From NCBI RefSeq assembly GCF_009797025.1, contig NZ_CP047027.1, positions 1,674,001 to 1,738,000 on the forward strand: a stretch of DNA of 64,000 bases. Reading direction: 5' to 3'. Made by a program: the position numbers and the translations under genes. This DNA comes from Cellulophaga sp. L1A9. Lineage in GTDB: Bacteria > Bacteroidota > Bacteroidia > Flavobacteriales > Flavobacteriaceae. The notes under the pieces were generated by a model. It did not search any database and was not told where the DNA came from. It worked only from the letters and a program-made list of their open reading frames with translations. How positions within the stretch are numbered: position 1 is the stretch's first letter; each line of letters opens with the position of its first letter. Shown in pieces: positions 35,422 through 45,013 of this stretch.

Positions 35422-35865
35422 GATTGTAATTTCATTGGTATTAAAGGTAACTATAGCTCCTTTTTCTTTACCGAAAAGTAATTTTCCCATTGGAGTTTCT
35501 GAAGAAATACAATATACAGAAATACCATCTCCTTTATATTCTCCTGCCGAAATGCCTAAAAAATAATTGGCTTTATTTGTTTTGACCAAATTACCCAAAC
35601 CAACAAAATTTGTCTTAGTTTTTATATTTACCATATCTAAAACCTTAGCCATTTTCTCTGCTTCTGCTAACTGAACTCCAGATTTTTCTAATTCTAATTG
35701 AAGCATAGCCCTACCGGTCTCATGCTTATCACCAGCGCTACTCTTAGTTTCACTATCTAATGACTCTTTAAAATCTGCAATATTCACACGAATACGAGCT
35801 ATTCTATTCGCTGCAAAATTTTCACAGAAGTCATATAACTGTTTTTTTAAATTTTGTTCCATCAC
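35407..35865 (-). CDS. GreA/GreB C-terminal-domain protein
   Basis: The 152-residue protein has an N-terminal helical hairpin (about 1-75) and a C-terminal FKBP-like domain ending ISSETPMGKLLFGKEKGAIV, the S-P-(I/M)-G-x-x-L-x-G pattern of GreA/GreB elongation factors. Classic Gre factors carry acidic residues at the hairpin tip to stimulate RNA polymerase cleavage; a tip with DSETKSSAGDKHE is visible here, which may do the same. It resembles the GreA/GreB-like proteins that are often mislabelled '3-oxoacyl-ACP synthase' in flavobacterial genomes; no such activity is expected. Regulation and partner remain unknown. Confidence 0.72.
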   Translation of the reverse strand: MMEQNLKKQLYDFCENFAANRIARIRVNIADFKESLDSETKSSAGDKHETGRAMLQLELEKSGVQLAEAEKMAKVLDMVNIKTKTNFVGLGNLVKTNKANYFLGISAGEYKGDGISVYCISSETPMGKLLFGKEKGAIVTFNTNEITINEIL

Positions 35866-35925
35866 CTTTCCGATTTAAATTAAAGCAAGAAGTAGTTTTT
35901 TAATCTAATTTTTGCGCGCGCAAAT

Positions 35926-37038
35926 CTAGACTAAATCCGCCAATTCTTTACCAATAATACTGCCAATTGCAATTCCCATTCCTCCCATTCGTATTCCGCA
36001 ATACACATGGTTAGAAACTTGCTTAATTATGGGTCTTTTTTGTGGACCTACGCCCATAATACCACTCCAACTATACGCAATTTCAAAATCGTAATCTGTG
36101 AGTATGACCTCCTTTAATAACTGCTCTAATTTATTTTGTACGAGCGCTGTTTCTCCAAATTCTGTAGTTTCTTCTGTTTGAAAATCTAAATTACGACCGC
36201 CACCAAACAAAATCCGACCGTCAATGTTTCTGAAGTAATAATACCCTTCATCTAAATGAAAAGTACCTTTTATTTTTAAATCCTTAATGGGTTTCGTAAT
36301 TAATACCTGAGCTCGCGCTGGTTTAATCTCTTCTCCTAATAATTCTGTACCAAAACCATTGGTGGCAATGATTAACTTTTTAGTCGTAAACTCAAATTCA
36401 TTTGTTTTTACGGCAACACCATCTGCTAAGTCTACAAAATGCTCTACGTGTAAAGAATTTAATAGCATTACTCCACTTGATTGAACACGAAGTACTAATT
36501 GAGACATCATTTTTCCTGTGTCTATCTGAGATTCAAAAATGTTTGTGATATAATTATTTTGGACTTTTTTAAAATTAAAGGTATTTGCATGAACCTTAAA
36601 AGCATCCCCTTTAAAAATTGGATTTAAAAAGGAATTCGTGGTTGCTATTTTAGCTAAGCATTCCTCATAAAGAGCCTCTTGCTGGTCCGTAAATATTTCA
36701 TGACCGCCTAGATTTTTAAACCCAATCTCTTTGTCCCCTAAGTTTTCTCGTAAAAGATGAATACCCTCCCAACGTTTTTTTACAAGCTGAAACACTTCAT
36801 CCTCAGAATGGGTTTTAAGATCCGATAAAACTTCGGAAATACTACCAAAACAGGCAAATCCTGCATTTTTAGTACTTGCACCTTGTGGTAAAATCCCTTT
36901 TTCCAAAATTAATATTTTGGCTTTAGGATATTTAGCTTTTAATTGTAAAGCGCAATTTAAACCCACAATTCCACTACCAACAATGGTATAATCTACATGA
37001 GACAACCAAGTTTTATACTCCCAATAACTTAACTTCAT
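35926..37038 (-). CDS. FAD-dependent oxidoreductase (DAO family)
   Basis: A 370-residue D-amino-acid-oxidase-type flavoprotein. The N-terminal FAD-binding motif is YTIVGSGIVGLNCALQL (G-x-G-x-x-G), followed by ILEKG with the ribose-binding Glu. SAKNAGFACFGS-type signature (here STKNAGFACFG) is the DAO flavin-contact loop, and the C-terminal SGIMGVGPQKRP and GGMGIAIGSIIG segments close the fold. The substrate (amino acid, sarcosine, glycine or other amine) is not clear. It is a cytoplasmic enzyme. It is the last gene of a minus-strand series with the three envelope proteins upstream. Confidence 0.88.
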   Translation of the reverse strand: MKLSYWEYKTWLSHVDYTIVGSGIVGLNCALQLKAKYPKAKILILEKGILPQGASTKNAGFACFGSISEVLSDLKTHSEDEVFQLVKKRWEGIHLLRENLGDKEIGFKNLGGHEIFTDQQEALYEECLAKIATTNSFLNPIFKGDAFKVHANTFNFKKVQNNYITNIFESQIDTGKMMSQLVLRVQSSGVMLLNSLHVEHFVDLADGVAVKTNEFEFTTKKLIIATNGFGTELLGEEIKPARAQVLITKPIKDLKIKGTFHLDEGYYYFRNIDGRILFGGGRNLDFQTEETTEFGETALVQNKLEQLLKEVILTDYDFEIAYSWSGIMGVGPQKRPIIKQVSNHVYCGIRMGGMGIAIGSIIGKELADLV

Positions 37039-37050
37039 AATGGTACTAAG

Positions 37051-38448
37051 TTAAGGAATAGAATCTAAGTCTTGAAGTCCAAAAAACAGTTGAGAAATAA
37101 TATTAATAGACGAATTTTCTGCTGATAAATTCCCCTCGAGCACTACCTTATTATCTTCTAGTTGTTGTGCATTAATTCTAAGTGATTTTAAAATTTCTGC
37201 AAGCTTATCTGCTTTCGAAATTTTCAAATCTTCCTGCAGACGATCAAACTCAGCAGAAATACTAAAAAAATAACTTCCCGTTTTCATAGTGTTTATTACG
37301 GCTCCCTTTTGCGTAGAAAAAGACAATAAAGAAGTTGTGTCGCTTTCATAAAAAGAATACATAGGCAAGGCCTTTAAAACACCGTTCTCTATAGTTCCCT
37401 GCTTTTTAAAATAAGTTTTAAGTGTGGTATCAGATGCAATACTTAAATAAATTAAAGGCGCTTCTTTCTCCTGTACCGCAACGGTTTCTACCTTCTCAAA
37501 ATTATCATCGTATTCATAAGTAACAATACTATCTGTTTGCTGTGTAGTCCCTTTTATCGCAAGACTTAACACTCCCGTAGTTTTTTCAACCAAAGTACCG
37601 ACATCAATATTATTTTTTTTAAAAAATGAAAAGTCACTCAGAAATTCAGCTGCACTTTCTTTATTCTCAGCATTAGAAAAATTAGCATCTAAATACACCT
37701 GTAATGAAGCATCTGGAATATCTGAATGCTGAATTGTTGTATTAAACTTATTAGGGGTATCCGTATATATAATTCCTGATAAATAAGCTTTCCCATCATA
37801 GAAGTTTAAGTGTACTTGACTTTTGCCTTTTAAATACGTAATATGGTCGTCAGCGTCTTTTAAAATTTGTATATAAGGGTGGTCTGTTTCTGAAATTAGC
37901 TTCTTATTCAAGAGAACATCATCAAAAACTGACTTACATAATTCAAACGATTTTTTCGGAGCATAAGCTATAGCAAGAGTTTTATCATTCCAAGCATAAA
38001 TAAGCTTTGTTTTCTCATCTAGTGCATACCTATACTCTTTTTCAACAATAACACAATTTCGATCTGCTAAGTATTTTTCAGCATACTTATTAAACGCTTC
38101 TACATCATTAATTGGCAGGGTTGTAAATAGTGTATTTTTCACATTCTTCATGGTATAAAAAACCAATGAATATGGTTTTAAATTTACACCCTTTTTAATG
38201 TTCTTTTTATCTTTTTTGTCCTTTGAATTATCTGAAAAATCTACGTGATCCCAATAAAACATTGGTGAAGAAAAAGCATCAACCAAAATAGTCTTTTGAA
38301 GATCATGCAAACCTATTTTTAGTACGCTCTCAGCATCTTCATGAATGCGATTTTTAAGAGAGGCAGATTTCTGGTACTGCACATAAATAAAATACCCTAC
38401 CACTGCCAAAACTAGCAATGATAAGGTGATTTTTAAGAACTTTTTCAT
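37051..38448 (-). CDS. Single-pass membrane-anchored protein, paralogue of the next gene
   Basis: The 465-residue protein has one N-terminal membrane helix (about residues 5-22) and a large extracytoplasmic part with no Cys lipobox. It contains SIVTYEYDDNFEKVETVAVQ followed by KEAPLIYLSIAS, which parallels VTYTTYDYDENYESIEVTKT and EPIPKFILMVTS in the 743-residue neighbour, so the two share a domain of probable DUF4836 type. No catalytic motif is seen. The start of the protein reads like a lipid-free anchor. It lies between that neighbour and a FAD oxidoreductase in one minus-strand run, so a joint envelope role is likely but unknown. Confidence 0.7.
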   Translation of the reverse strand: MKKFLKITLSLLVLAVVGYFIYVQYQKSASLKNRIHEDAESVLKIGLHDLQKTILVDAFSSPMFYWDHVDFSDNSKDKKDKKNIKKGVNLKPYSLVFYTMKNVKNTLFTTLPINDVEAFNKYAEKYLADRNCVIVEKEYRYALDEKTKLIYAWNDKTLAIAYAPKKSFELCKSVFDDVLLNKKLISETDHPYIQILKDADDHITYLKGKSQVHLNFYDGKAYLSGIIYTDTPNKFNTTIQHSDIPDASLQVYLDANFSNAENKESAAEFLSDFSFFKKNNIDVGTLVEKTTGVLSLAIKGTTQQTDSIVTYEYDDNFEKVETVAVQEKEAPLIYLSIASDTTLKTYFKKQGTIENGVLKALPMYSFYESDTTSLLSFSTQKGAVINTMKTGSYFFSISAEFDRLQEDLKISKADKLAEILKSLRINAQQLEDNKVVLEGNLSAENSSINIISQLFFGLQDLDSIP

Positions 38449-38463
38449 GAATTAATGTATTAT

Positions 38464-40695
38464 TTAATCTACTAAAGCATCAATCATATTTAAAAAATAA
38501 GCCAAACTATTTTTGTGTCCTTTCCCTTCAGGTGTATTTAAAATCATCTCTCCCTCAAGAACATTACCTTTCATTTTACCTACTCTAAATTCTAAATCTT
38601 CTACATTATTAGAGATATAATCTAATTTTTCTCTATAAGAATTAGGAACCATATCTTCTGGAATATCCTTAGTAAGGCTTTTTCCGTTGATATAAATACT
38701 TCCTGCATTTTTAGAAATAAGTTTTTTGTGTCTTCCTGAAACCTTAGCATTATAAGTACCATTACTCATCGCTGTGATATCTGCCTTAGAGTTACTAATT
38801 AATAAGGTATTATCTTTAAACAACATGTTTACTGTAAATGGTGCATCAGGAATTTCAACTTGGTAGAATCCGTTTTCTGCAGTAACTGCTCCTTCTTTTA
38901 TACCAATTTTCATGATACGGTTAAAGATCTCTTTCTCTTCTGAAGTAACCATCAAAATAAATTTTGGAATAGGCTCCGTCTTCGTTTTAGTAACCTCTAT
39001 ACTTTCATAATTTTCATCATAGTCATAGGTAGTATACGTTACCTCAACATTTTCTACCCCATTCATAACCAACAACATATCTCCACGAACCACTTTGGCG
39101 ATAGCCTCTTCGTCTAATAAAATTGAAATTAATCGGGTTGCAATAGGTACAAAATCTTCTAAATGTTCTTTCTCTACACCTTCAAACATTGCATCTACTA
39201 ATTTAGGGTATGCGCTTAAGGTGCCTTCTGTACTTGTATTTATTGAGAAATAACCATTCATGCTATCTTCATTAAAATACTTAAAAAAGTTTTTATTCAT
39301 TTTACCATTGTATATGGCTCTTTGGTATTCTGCCATTTCATCATTCATGGTGTATACTGTTTTGATCGATGCATTTGTATCGTCAAAATTTAATTTAGAA
39401 GTTAAAGACATTCCTCCATATAATCTATCAAAATTAAACATATCATAAGGGTTATCACCATAATAGCCCCCTCCAAAATAAGAAGGTATTGCGTCTCTAT
39501 ATAAAGCCGTAAAATCATTGACCCAAACAGTAGCTTCATCTTTTCCTGAGCCTATACTCTTCACATAAGAACTATTCTTTAAAATACTTCCTTCAGCATA
39601 ACTGCCTTTCATTATTTTCTTTGCTTTTTCAATAATAGAAGCTAAAGATACTAGTCTATCAGCTGCTCTCTTAGCTGCTCTTATTTCACGCTTTCTATCT
39701 TGCTCCTCATAGTAATCATCATTGTAATAACTAGAATCATCATATTCGGTAGATTCTATTACAGTTTCTTCTATTTCATCTACATAAATATCTTCTATAA
39801 TTTCTGCAACCTCTTCAACTTCTGCAACACCATCTTCTGTGATAGTACCTTCGATATACAATCTTTCTACTTCATTTTCTGTATTAGACGTAATAGTCAC
39901 TGTTTTACTTTGGCTGCCACTCTTATTAGAACTATCAAACTTAACCAAAATAGTTCCTGACTCCCCTGGTGCAATTTCTTCTGAAGAAAAGCTAGGAACG
40001 GTACATCCACAACTTGCTTTTGCATCTGTGATTACTAAAGCTGAATCTCCTGTATTCGTAAAATTAAACGTATGTTCTACCACATCGCCTTCTTTAATCG
40101 TCCCAAAATTATAGGTAGATTCATCAAAACTCAATATAGGGTAATAACCTGCCACTGCATCTGCAGCCTCTTCTACCGCTTCTACAGTATAATCGTAATC
40201 ATCATAACCATACACATCGTCATAATTACTTTCCTCCTGAGCGATTGTAATTAATAAGGTATCGTCATTCCACATGGTTACCATGTTATCATAACTCTCT
40301 ACCATATATGAAAGACCACCTTCATATTGAATTTTTTCTTTATCACTTTCTGATAAAAGACTAAAAAAACCGCGTTTATCTTTTAGTGGAACTAGAAAGC
40401 TATGTGTAAAAACACCTTCTTCTGTCTCCATAAAGTAATAGAAATTTGCAGACAAATCAATTCCCAGTGTTTCTAAATCAGTTACAGAACCGTCGGTTTT
40501 TCTTGACAATTCCTTTATAAACATCTTTCCCATTTTAGAATTTTCAAATTCTGAAACGGAAACTAAATCGGTAATATTTCTTCCTTTAAGAGCTATAACA
40601 ACACTTGCATTCTTTGGCACTTTTGATATTAAATCTTGCGCAGAAACTACTAATGTAGCAAAGCAAAGAGTTGTAAAAAGTAATACTTTTTTCAT
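38464..40695 (-). CDS. Exported DUF4836-like protein with inserted DUF1573 domain
   Basis: The 743-residue protein has a cleavable signal peptide (MKKVLLFTTLCFATLVVSAQ). Residues about 25-155 and 340-743 look like one beta-rich fold resembling the DUF4836 family. Between them lies an acidic Tyr/Asp linker, then a DUF1573 (ASH-like) domain at about 187-287: YNFGTIKEGDVVEHTFNFTN, KASCGCTVPSFSSEEI and APGESGTILVKF. A second acidic linker (about 290-335, rich in E, D and Y) follows. DUF1573 domains are common outer-membrane-anchored accessories, but an internal insertion is unusual. A paralogous segment is found in the 465-residue gene. Function unknown, extracytoplasmic. Confidence 0.75.
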   Translation of the reverse strand: MKKVLLFTTLCFATLVVSAQDLISKVPKNASVVIALKGRNITDLVSVSEFENSKMGKMFIKELSRKTDGSVTDLETLGIDLSANFYYFMETEEGVFTHSFLVPLKDKRGFFSLLSESDKEKIQYEGGLSYMVESYDNMVTMWNDDTLLITIAQEESNYDDVYGYDDYDYTVEAVEEAADAVAGYYPILSFDESTYNFGTIKEGDVVEHTFNFTNTGDSALVITDAKASCGCTVPSFSSEEIAPGESGTILVKFDSSNKSGSQSKTVTITSNTENEVERLYIEGTITEDGVAEVEEVAEIIEDIYVDEIEETVIESTEYDDSSYYNDDYYEEQDRKREIRAAKRAADRLVSLASIIEKAKKIMKGSYAEGSILKNSSYVKSIGSGKDEATVWVNDFTALYRDAIPSYFGGGYYGDNPYDMFNFDRLYGGMSLTSKLNFDDTNASIKTVYTMNDEMAEYQRAIYNGKMNKNFFKYFNEDSMNGYFSINTSTEGTLSAYPKLVDAMFEGVEKEHLEDFVPIATRLISILLDEEAIAKVVRGDMLLVMNGVENVEVTYTTYDYDENYESIEVTKTKTEPIPKFILMVTSEEKEIFNRIMKIGIKEGAVTAENGFYQVEIPDAPFTVNMLFKDNTLLISNSKADITAMSNGTYNAKVSGRHKKLISKNAGSIYINGKSLTKDIPEDMVPNSYREKLDYISNNVEDLEFRVGKMKGNVLEGEMILNTPEGKGHKNSLAYFLNMIDALVD

Positions 40696-40721
40696 TGAAA
40701 AGGGTATTTATTATGGTTGAA

Positions 40722-41414
40722 CTATTTAGATAATTGTATTGTATTTGCCACACTTTTTTCTCCTAAAATAAGAGACATTGCATCTATTTTTAAAAAAACT
40801 GCTTTTTTGTTTGGGGCTATTTTTGCATTCCCATTAGAGCTGCTTTTAATTTCATTTTTAAAGCGGTAAATACTCGTAAAGGTTGCATCATTAAATATTT
40901 TCCGATCTTCTCCTTTAAGTCTATAAAACGTTTTTTTTATCTTGGCATCATAAGAAAAATAACGCTGAAAATTATTTGTAGCTGTATTGTATGAGAAATT
41001 AGTAGTATTGAAATTCGTTTTTTCTTTTTTGTTCTGTTGTTTTATTAGATCCTGAAAAACAGCATCTAAACTTGCCACCTTATCAAAATTACAGGAAAGT
41101 GTGAAAATATAATTTTCGTAATCTGTAGTCTTTTTAATATTTGTAATACCATTTATGGTTTTTAAATGATTCTCAGCATCTTTCAAGGCTAAGTTAATAT
41201 CATCCTTAGAAGGAACTTTATAACCATTTACACTATCTAATAACATTACCGATGCTATTTTACTTTTACTTCTACTCAGATTAAAAGTAACCAACATAGT
41301 ACCACTGCCATCAGCATTTAGATTTATCTCTTCCAAAACTTCAAAACAGCTTGTAAAAAGTAGCATTGAAAAAAATAGAATAAAATAGAATGTAGTTTTT
41401 CTAATCATATGCAT
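40722..41414 (-). CDS. Lipoprotein of unknown function
   Basis: The 230-residue protein (228 from the second ATG at 41408) has a lipobox LLFTSC (Cys23). An N-terminal beta region EINLNADGSGTMLVTFNLS recalls the LppM/DUF3153 idea of small beta-rich lipoproteins, but this is only a loose similarity. The rest is Lys/Asn-rich. It is first in the minus-strand run with the DUF1573-insertion protein, the 465-residue paralogue and the FAD oxidoreductase, with 26-bp and 15-bp gaps in the first three, which argues for an operon. Confidence 0.65.
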   Translation of the reverse strand: MHMIRKTTFYFILFFSMLLFTSCFEVLEEINLNADGSGTMLVTFNLSRSKSKIASVMLLDSVNGYKVPSKDDINLALKDAENHLKTINGITNIKKTTDYENYIFTLSCNFDKVASLDAVFQDLIKQQNKKEKTNFNTTNFSYNTATNNFQRYFSYDAKIKKTFYRLKGEDRKIFNDATFTSIYRFKNEIKSSSNGNAKIAPNKKAVFLKIDAMSLILGEKSVANTIQLSK

Positions 41415-41879
41415 ATGTAATACTAGTTAAGTATGTAAACTTCTAATTATGTTACAAATTGTGTAAACTATTTTTTAATTTTCAGATTACTGTACAAAGA
41501 AATAACATAAAACAAAAACGAAATACCCTGAATACCGTGAATTTTAAAAGACGTAAAAAGCTGGTTTGAAATTCCGAAATAGCGAAAAAATAGTTGTCCT
41601 TAAGAAATAGCGCTTAAAAAAATTGCTCAAATAACAACTATAATCTATTGAATTTATGAGCACCAATCACTAACTCCTACAAATTAAACAACCACTTACA
41701 ACATCTTATGTTGCATATTTTCTCAGGCCTTATTTCATGCTTCAAGATTTGCAGATAATGACTCAATACTTACAGAGCCATACTAAAGCAAGCAGTAAGT
41801 TTGAGTATAATTATTTGAAAATCAACGCCTAGAGGTTTAAATAATTGTATTAATAATAACAATAAACCTAAATTATTAC
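41415..41879. other. Gap between divergent lipoprotein genes
   Basis: 465 AT-rich bases between the lipoprotein gene at 41414 and the GH11-like gene at 41880. I find no coding frame, RNA gene or strong promoter match. It must hold two divergent promoters, so it may contain regulatory sites that I cannot recognise. Confidence 0.5.
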
Positions 41880-42662
41880 ATGATGAAAAAACTAAAAATG
41901 TTTACTTTTTTACTAGGAGGAATTCTCCTTGTAAACTGTTCTACAGAAGATCCTGACACTGCCAGTAACCTTGAGGAACTAGACGTATTAAAATTTTCTG
42001 CGACGCAAGCCTTTTTCGTTGGCGATAATCGCACCGATGCAACAACACTTAATGGTGGATATTGGTGGACCATCTATAAAGAAGGCGGCTGGGGTAAATT
42101 AAATTTCTCTGGTGCACAAACGTATCCTGGTAACTTTGAAATAGAATATAAGAACAACCAAGATATTGTTGGTGGTAAAGGCTGGGAATATGGGCAATGG
42201 AATAGAGTCATTAATTACAACATTGGAACCCTAGAAGGTTCTTACAAATTTGTTGGAGCTTATGGTTGGGCAAAAGCTACCTCTGGCGAATTAATTGAAT
42301 ATTATATTGTTGATAAGAAAAAGGGAAATGGAATTCCTGGAGTAAATAAAAATCAGGACTTTACTGTAAATAACAAAAATTACAGATTTTTAGTTCAAGA
42401 TAGAGACGGACCCTCTGTAGAAGGTGATAAAAAGTTCAAGCAATTTATTTCTGAAAACAAAAACCCAAATAGTATTGCTTTAAATGTAGATCAGAGGATT
42501 AGCTTCCAAAAACATGCTGAACACTGGGGCACCTATGGTAACGAAGGCAGTTTAAATAACTGGGGTTGGTACCAAGTTTTTGGTATTGAAAGCTTTAACT
42601 ACAATGCAAGTCAAAATGACGGTAATGGAAACTGGGGTAAAATAAATGCAACAATCTGGTAA
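41880..42662 (+). CDS. GH11-like (endo-xylanase fold) lipoprotein
   Basis: A 260-residue protein with a lipobox (GGILLVNC, Cys20). The mature part matches the glycoside hydrolase family 11 jelly roll step by step: VGGKGWEYGQWNRVINYN, then YKFVGAYGWAK, ELIEYYIVD and RDGPSVEGDKKFKQF, ending in the VFGIESFNYN strand. The nucleophile would be E140 (LIEYYIVD) and the acid/base E237 (GIESFN). GH11 enzymes cleave beta-1,4-xylan. The thumb and substrate cleft regions are diverged, so a different glycan (for example algal xylan) is possible. It is a surface-anchored protein, in line with polysaccharide use, but no SusC/D genes are near. The next gene encodes a SUMF1-like lipoprotein. Confidence 0.7.
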   Translation: MMKKLKMFTFLLGGILLVNCSTEDPDTASNLEELDVLKFSATQAFFVGDNRTDATTLNGGYWWTIYKEGGWGKLNFSGAQTYPGNFEIEYKNNQDIVGGKGWEYGQWNRVINYNIGTLEGSYKFVGAYGWAKATSGELIEYYIVDKKKGNGIPGVNKNQDFTVNNKNYRFLVQDRDGPSVEGDKKFKQFISENKNPNSIALNVDQRISFQKHAEHWGTYGNEGSLNNWGWYQVFGIESFNYNASQNDGNGNWGKINATIW

Positions 42663-42725
42663 ACTAAATCTATAAAAGTGCCCGCAACAATTTTAGTTCG
42701 CCTACACTTAATCCTGCTTTTTTAA

Positions 42726-43550
42726 ATGAAAAAATCTACAGTATACTTCTTATTTATTTCAACACTTCTTTTAAATAGCTCCTGCGCAGAAAAGAAGGTA
42801 GAACCTCTTACTCCCGCTAATTTTATTTTTGTAGAAGGAGGAATGATGAAAAATAAGAATTCTCAGTTGTATGGAATTAAAGGCAAAGTTCTTGACTTTT
42901 ATATGGGTAAATATGAAATTACACAAAAAGAATGGAATGAAATTATGCCCAAAAACCCTTCCAATACTATAGGTGACAGTTTACCTGTTGAAATGGTTAC
43001 TTGGTATGATTGTATCAGGTATTGCAATAAAAGAAGCAAAAAAGAAGGCTTAATTCCTTATTATGATATTGATACTACTAAAGACACTTTAGAGGGAGAT
43101 ATTCGTATAAATAGAAAAGCGAGCGGTTACAGATTGCCAACAGAGGTAGAATGGGAGTATGCTGCTGGAGGTGGGCAGCTAAGCAAAAGTTTTACATATA
43201 GCGGTAGTGATGTAATTGACAGTGTCGCCTGGACTTGGAAAAATACTGGCGATACTATTCTTTCTGGAAACTGGAATTACAGAAGTATGCAACACAATCA
43301 TTGCTCTACTAAACCTGTGGGCTTAAAAAAACCTAATGAACTGGGTTTTTATGATATGACAGGCAATGTAATGGAATGGTGTGAAGAATGGCATGTAACG
43401 GAACATATCTCTAAAGGAACATACCGAACACAAAGAGGTGGCGGATGGATCAACATAGATGATTATGCTAAAGTAGCTCACAGAGGTTATAATGAAGCCA
43501 AAAGAAAAGCTATGGATCAAGGCTTTAGAATATGTAGAAACAAAGACTAA
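42726..43550 (+). CDS. SUMF1/FGE-sulfatase-domain lipoprotein
   Basis: The 274-residue protein has a lipobox signal (LLLNSSC, Cys20) and one SUMF1-type (FGE-sulfatase) domain: FVEGGMMKN, YMGKYEITQKEWNEIM, LPVEMVTWYDCIRYCNKRSK, YRLPTEVEWEYAAGGG, then YDMTGNVMEWCEEW and RGGGWIN near the end. Genuine formylglycine-generating enzymes need two Cys in the C-terminal RxxRGGSWxC region; here RGGGWIN has none, so it is probably a non-enzymatic or otherwise altered relative. SUMF1-like proteins of this type occur in gliding-related GldK and in polysaccharide loci, but this is much shorter than GldK. It lies 63 bp after the GH11-like gene, with a terminator after it. Confidence 0.82.
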   Translation: MKKSTVYFLFISTLLLNSSCAEKKVEPLTPANFIFVEGGMMKNKNSQLYGIKGKVLDFYMGKYEITQKEWNEIMPKNPSNTIGDSLPVEMVTWYDCIRYCNKRSKKEGLIPYYDIDTTKDTLEGDIRINRKASGYRLPTEVEWEYAAGGGQLSKSFTYSGSDVIDSVAWTWKNTGDTILSGNWNYRSMQHNHCSTKPVGLKKPNELGFYDMTGNVMEWCEEWHVTEHISKGTYRTQRGGGWINIDDYAKVAHRGYNEAKRKAMDQGFRICRNKD

Positions 43551-43586
43551 AATTTTCGCTTGAGCTTTTTATAGTACTTACAAAAC

Positions 43587-43616
43587 AAAAACTCCGGCTA
43601 TATGCCGGAGTTTTTT
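43587..43616. terminator. Terminator between SUMF1-like gene and accC
   Basis: AAAACTCCGGC, loop TATAT, GCCGGAGTTTTTT: strong hairpin with A and T runs, usable from both sides. Confidence 0.95.
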
Positions 43617-43623
43617 ATACTAT

Positions 43624-44973
43624 TTATTCCTTAGGAGGATCCATTTTAAAGTCTTCCATGAATTTGGTGGTGTAATTCCCCGCCAAATAATCTGGATGAT
43701 CCATTAATTGTCTATGAAAAGGTATGGTTGTTTTTACACCTTCAATTACAAATTCATCTAAAGCACGCTTCATTTTATTAATAGCCTCTTCTCTTGTTTG
43801 AGCCGTAGTTATTAATTTTGCGATCATAGAATCGTAATTTGAGGGTATAGTATACCCGCTATATACGTGCGTATCTAAACGAATACCGTGACCTCCAGGA
43901 GTATGTAATGTTGTTATTTTTCCTGGTGAAGGGCGAAAATCATGGTAGGGATCTTCTGCATTAATTCTACATTCAATTGAATGTAACTTTGGCAAATAGT
44001 TCTTACCTGAGATTGGCACACCTGCAGCTACAAGAATTTGCTCACGAATAAGATCGTAATCTATTACCTGCTCTGTAATTGGATGTTCTACCTGAATACG
44101 TGTATTCATCTCCATAAAATAGAAGTTACGGTGTTTATCTACCAAAAATTCTATAGTACCTGCGCCTTCATATTTTATATATTCTGCTGCTTTTACCGCC
44201 GCTGCTCCCATTTCTTCTCGCAACTTATCTGTCATAAAAGGAGAAGGTGTTTCTTCGGTAAGTTTTTGATGGCGTCTTTGGATAGAGCAATCTCTTTCGG
44301 ATAAATGACATGCTTTACCGTATTGATCACCCACAATTTGAATTTCAATATGACGTGGTTCTTCAATAAGTTTCTCCATGTACATACCACCATTACCAAA
44401 TGCAGCTTTAGCTTCTTGAACAGCACTATTGTAAAGATCTTCTAATTTATCTTCACTCCAAACAGCACGCATTCCTTTTCCACCACCACCAGCGGTTGCT
44501 TTAATCATAACGGGATATCCCATTTTTTTAGCAATCTTCTTGGCATCTGCAACATCTTTTAATAAGCCATCAGAACCAGGTACACAAGGTACTCCAGCTT
44601 CTTTCATTGTTAGTTTTGCAGTAGCTTTATCACCCATTTTATCTATTTGATCCCCAGAGGCACCAATAAATTTAATATCGTGTTCTGCACAAATTCTTGA
44701 AAATTTAGAATTTTCAGACAAAAACCCATATCCTGGATGAATAGCATCAGCATTTGTAATTTCTGCTGCCGCTATAATATTAGGTATTTTTAAATATGAC
44801 TCACTACTAGGTGCTGGGCCAATACATACTGCTTCATCTGCAAAACGTACATGCAGACTTTCTTCATCTGCTTTAGAATAGACTGCAACAGTTTTGATCC
44901 CCATTTCACGACAAGTCCTGATAATGCGCAGTGCAATCTCTCCTCTATTTGCAATTAATATTTTTTTAAACAT
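43624..44973 (-). CDS. accC: Acetyl-CoA carboxylase biotin carboxylase subunit
   Basis: The 449-residue enzyme begins [20 protein letters not shown] and has the ATP-grasp glycine loop [13 protein letters not shown], the [15 protein letters not shown] block with the catalytic Glu, and [14 protein letters not shown] near the C-terminus. It carboxylates biotin on AccB with ATP and bicarbonate, the first step of fatty-acid synthesis, in the cytoplasm. Length fits. It follows accB with a 90-bp gap that contains a perfect hairpin. Confidence 0.97.
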   Translation of the reverse strand: MFKKILIANRGEIALRIIRTCREMGIKTVAVYSKADEESLHVRFADEAVCIGPAPSSESYLKIPNIIAAAEITNADAIHPGYGFLSENSKFSRICAEHDIKFIGASGDQIDKMGDKATAKLTMKEAGVPCVPGSDGLLKDVADAKKIAKKMGYPVMIKATAGGGGKGMRAVWSEDKLEDLYNSAVQEAKAAFGNGGMYMEKLIEEPRHIEIQIVGDQYGKACHLSERDCSIQRRHQKLTEETPSPFMTDKLREEMGAAAVKAAEYIKYEGAGTIEFLVDKHRNFYFMEMNTRIQVEHPITEQVIDYDLIREQILVAAGVPISGKNYLPKLHSIECRINAEDPYHDFRPSPGKITTLHTPGGHGIRLDTHVYSGYTIPSNYDSMIAKLITTAQTREEAINKMKRALDEFVIEGVKTTIPFHRQLMDHPDYLAGNYTTKFMEDFKMDPPKE

Positions 44974-45013
44974 CTTTTGAAATTTTATATGTTGAATCCT
45001 AAATTTTAAATGG

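Noticed and set aside
39700..39960. Forward Ile/Phe/Tyr-rich frame opposite the acidic linker of the DUF1573-insertion protein
   Set aside because: Antisense of Asp/Glu/Tyr codons gives such composition automatically.
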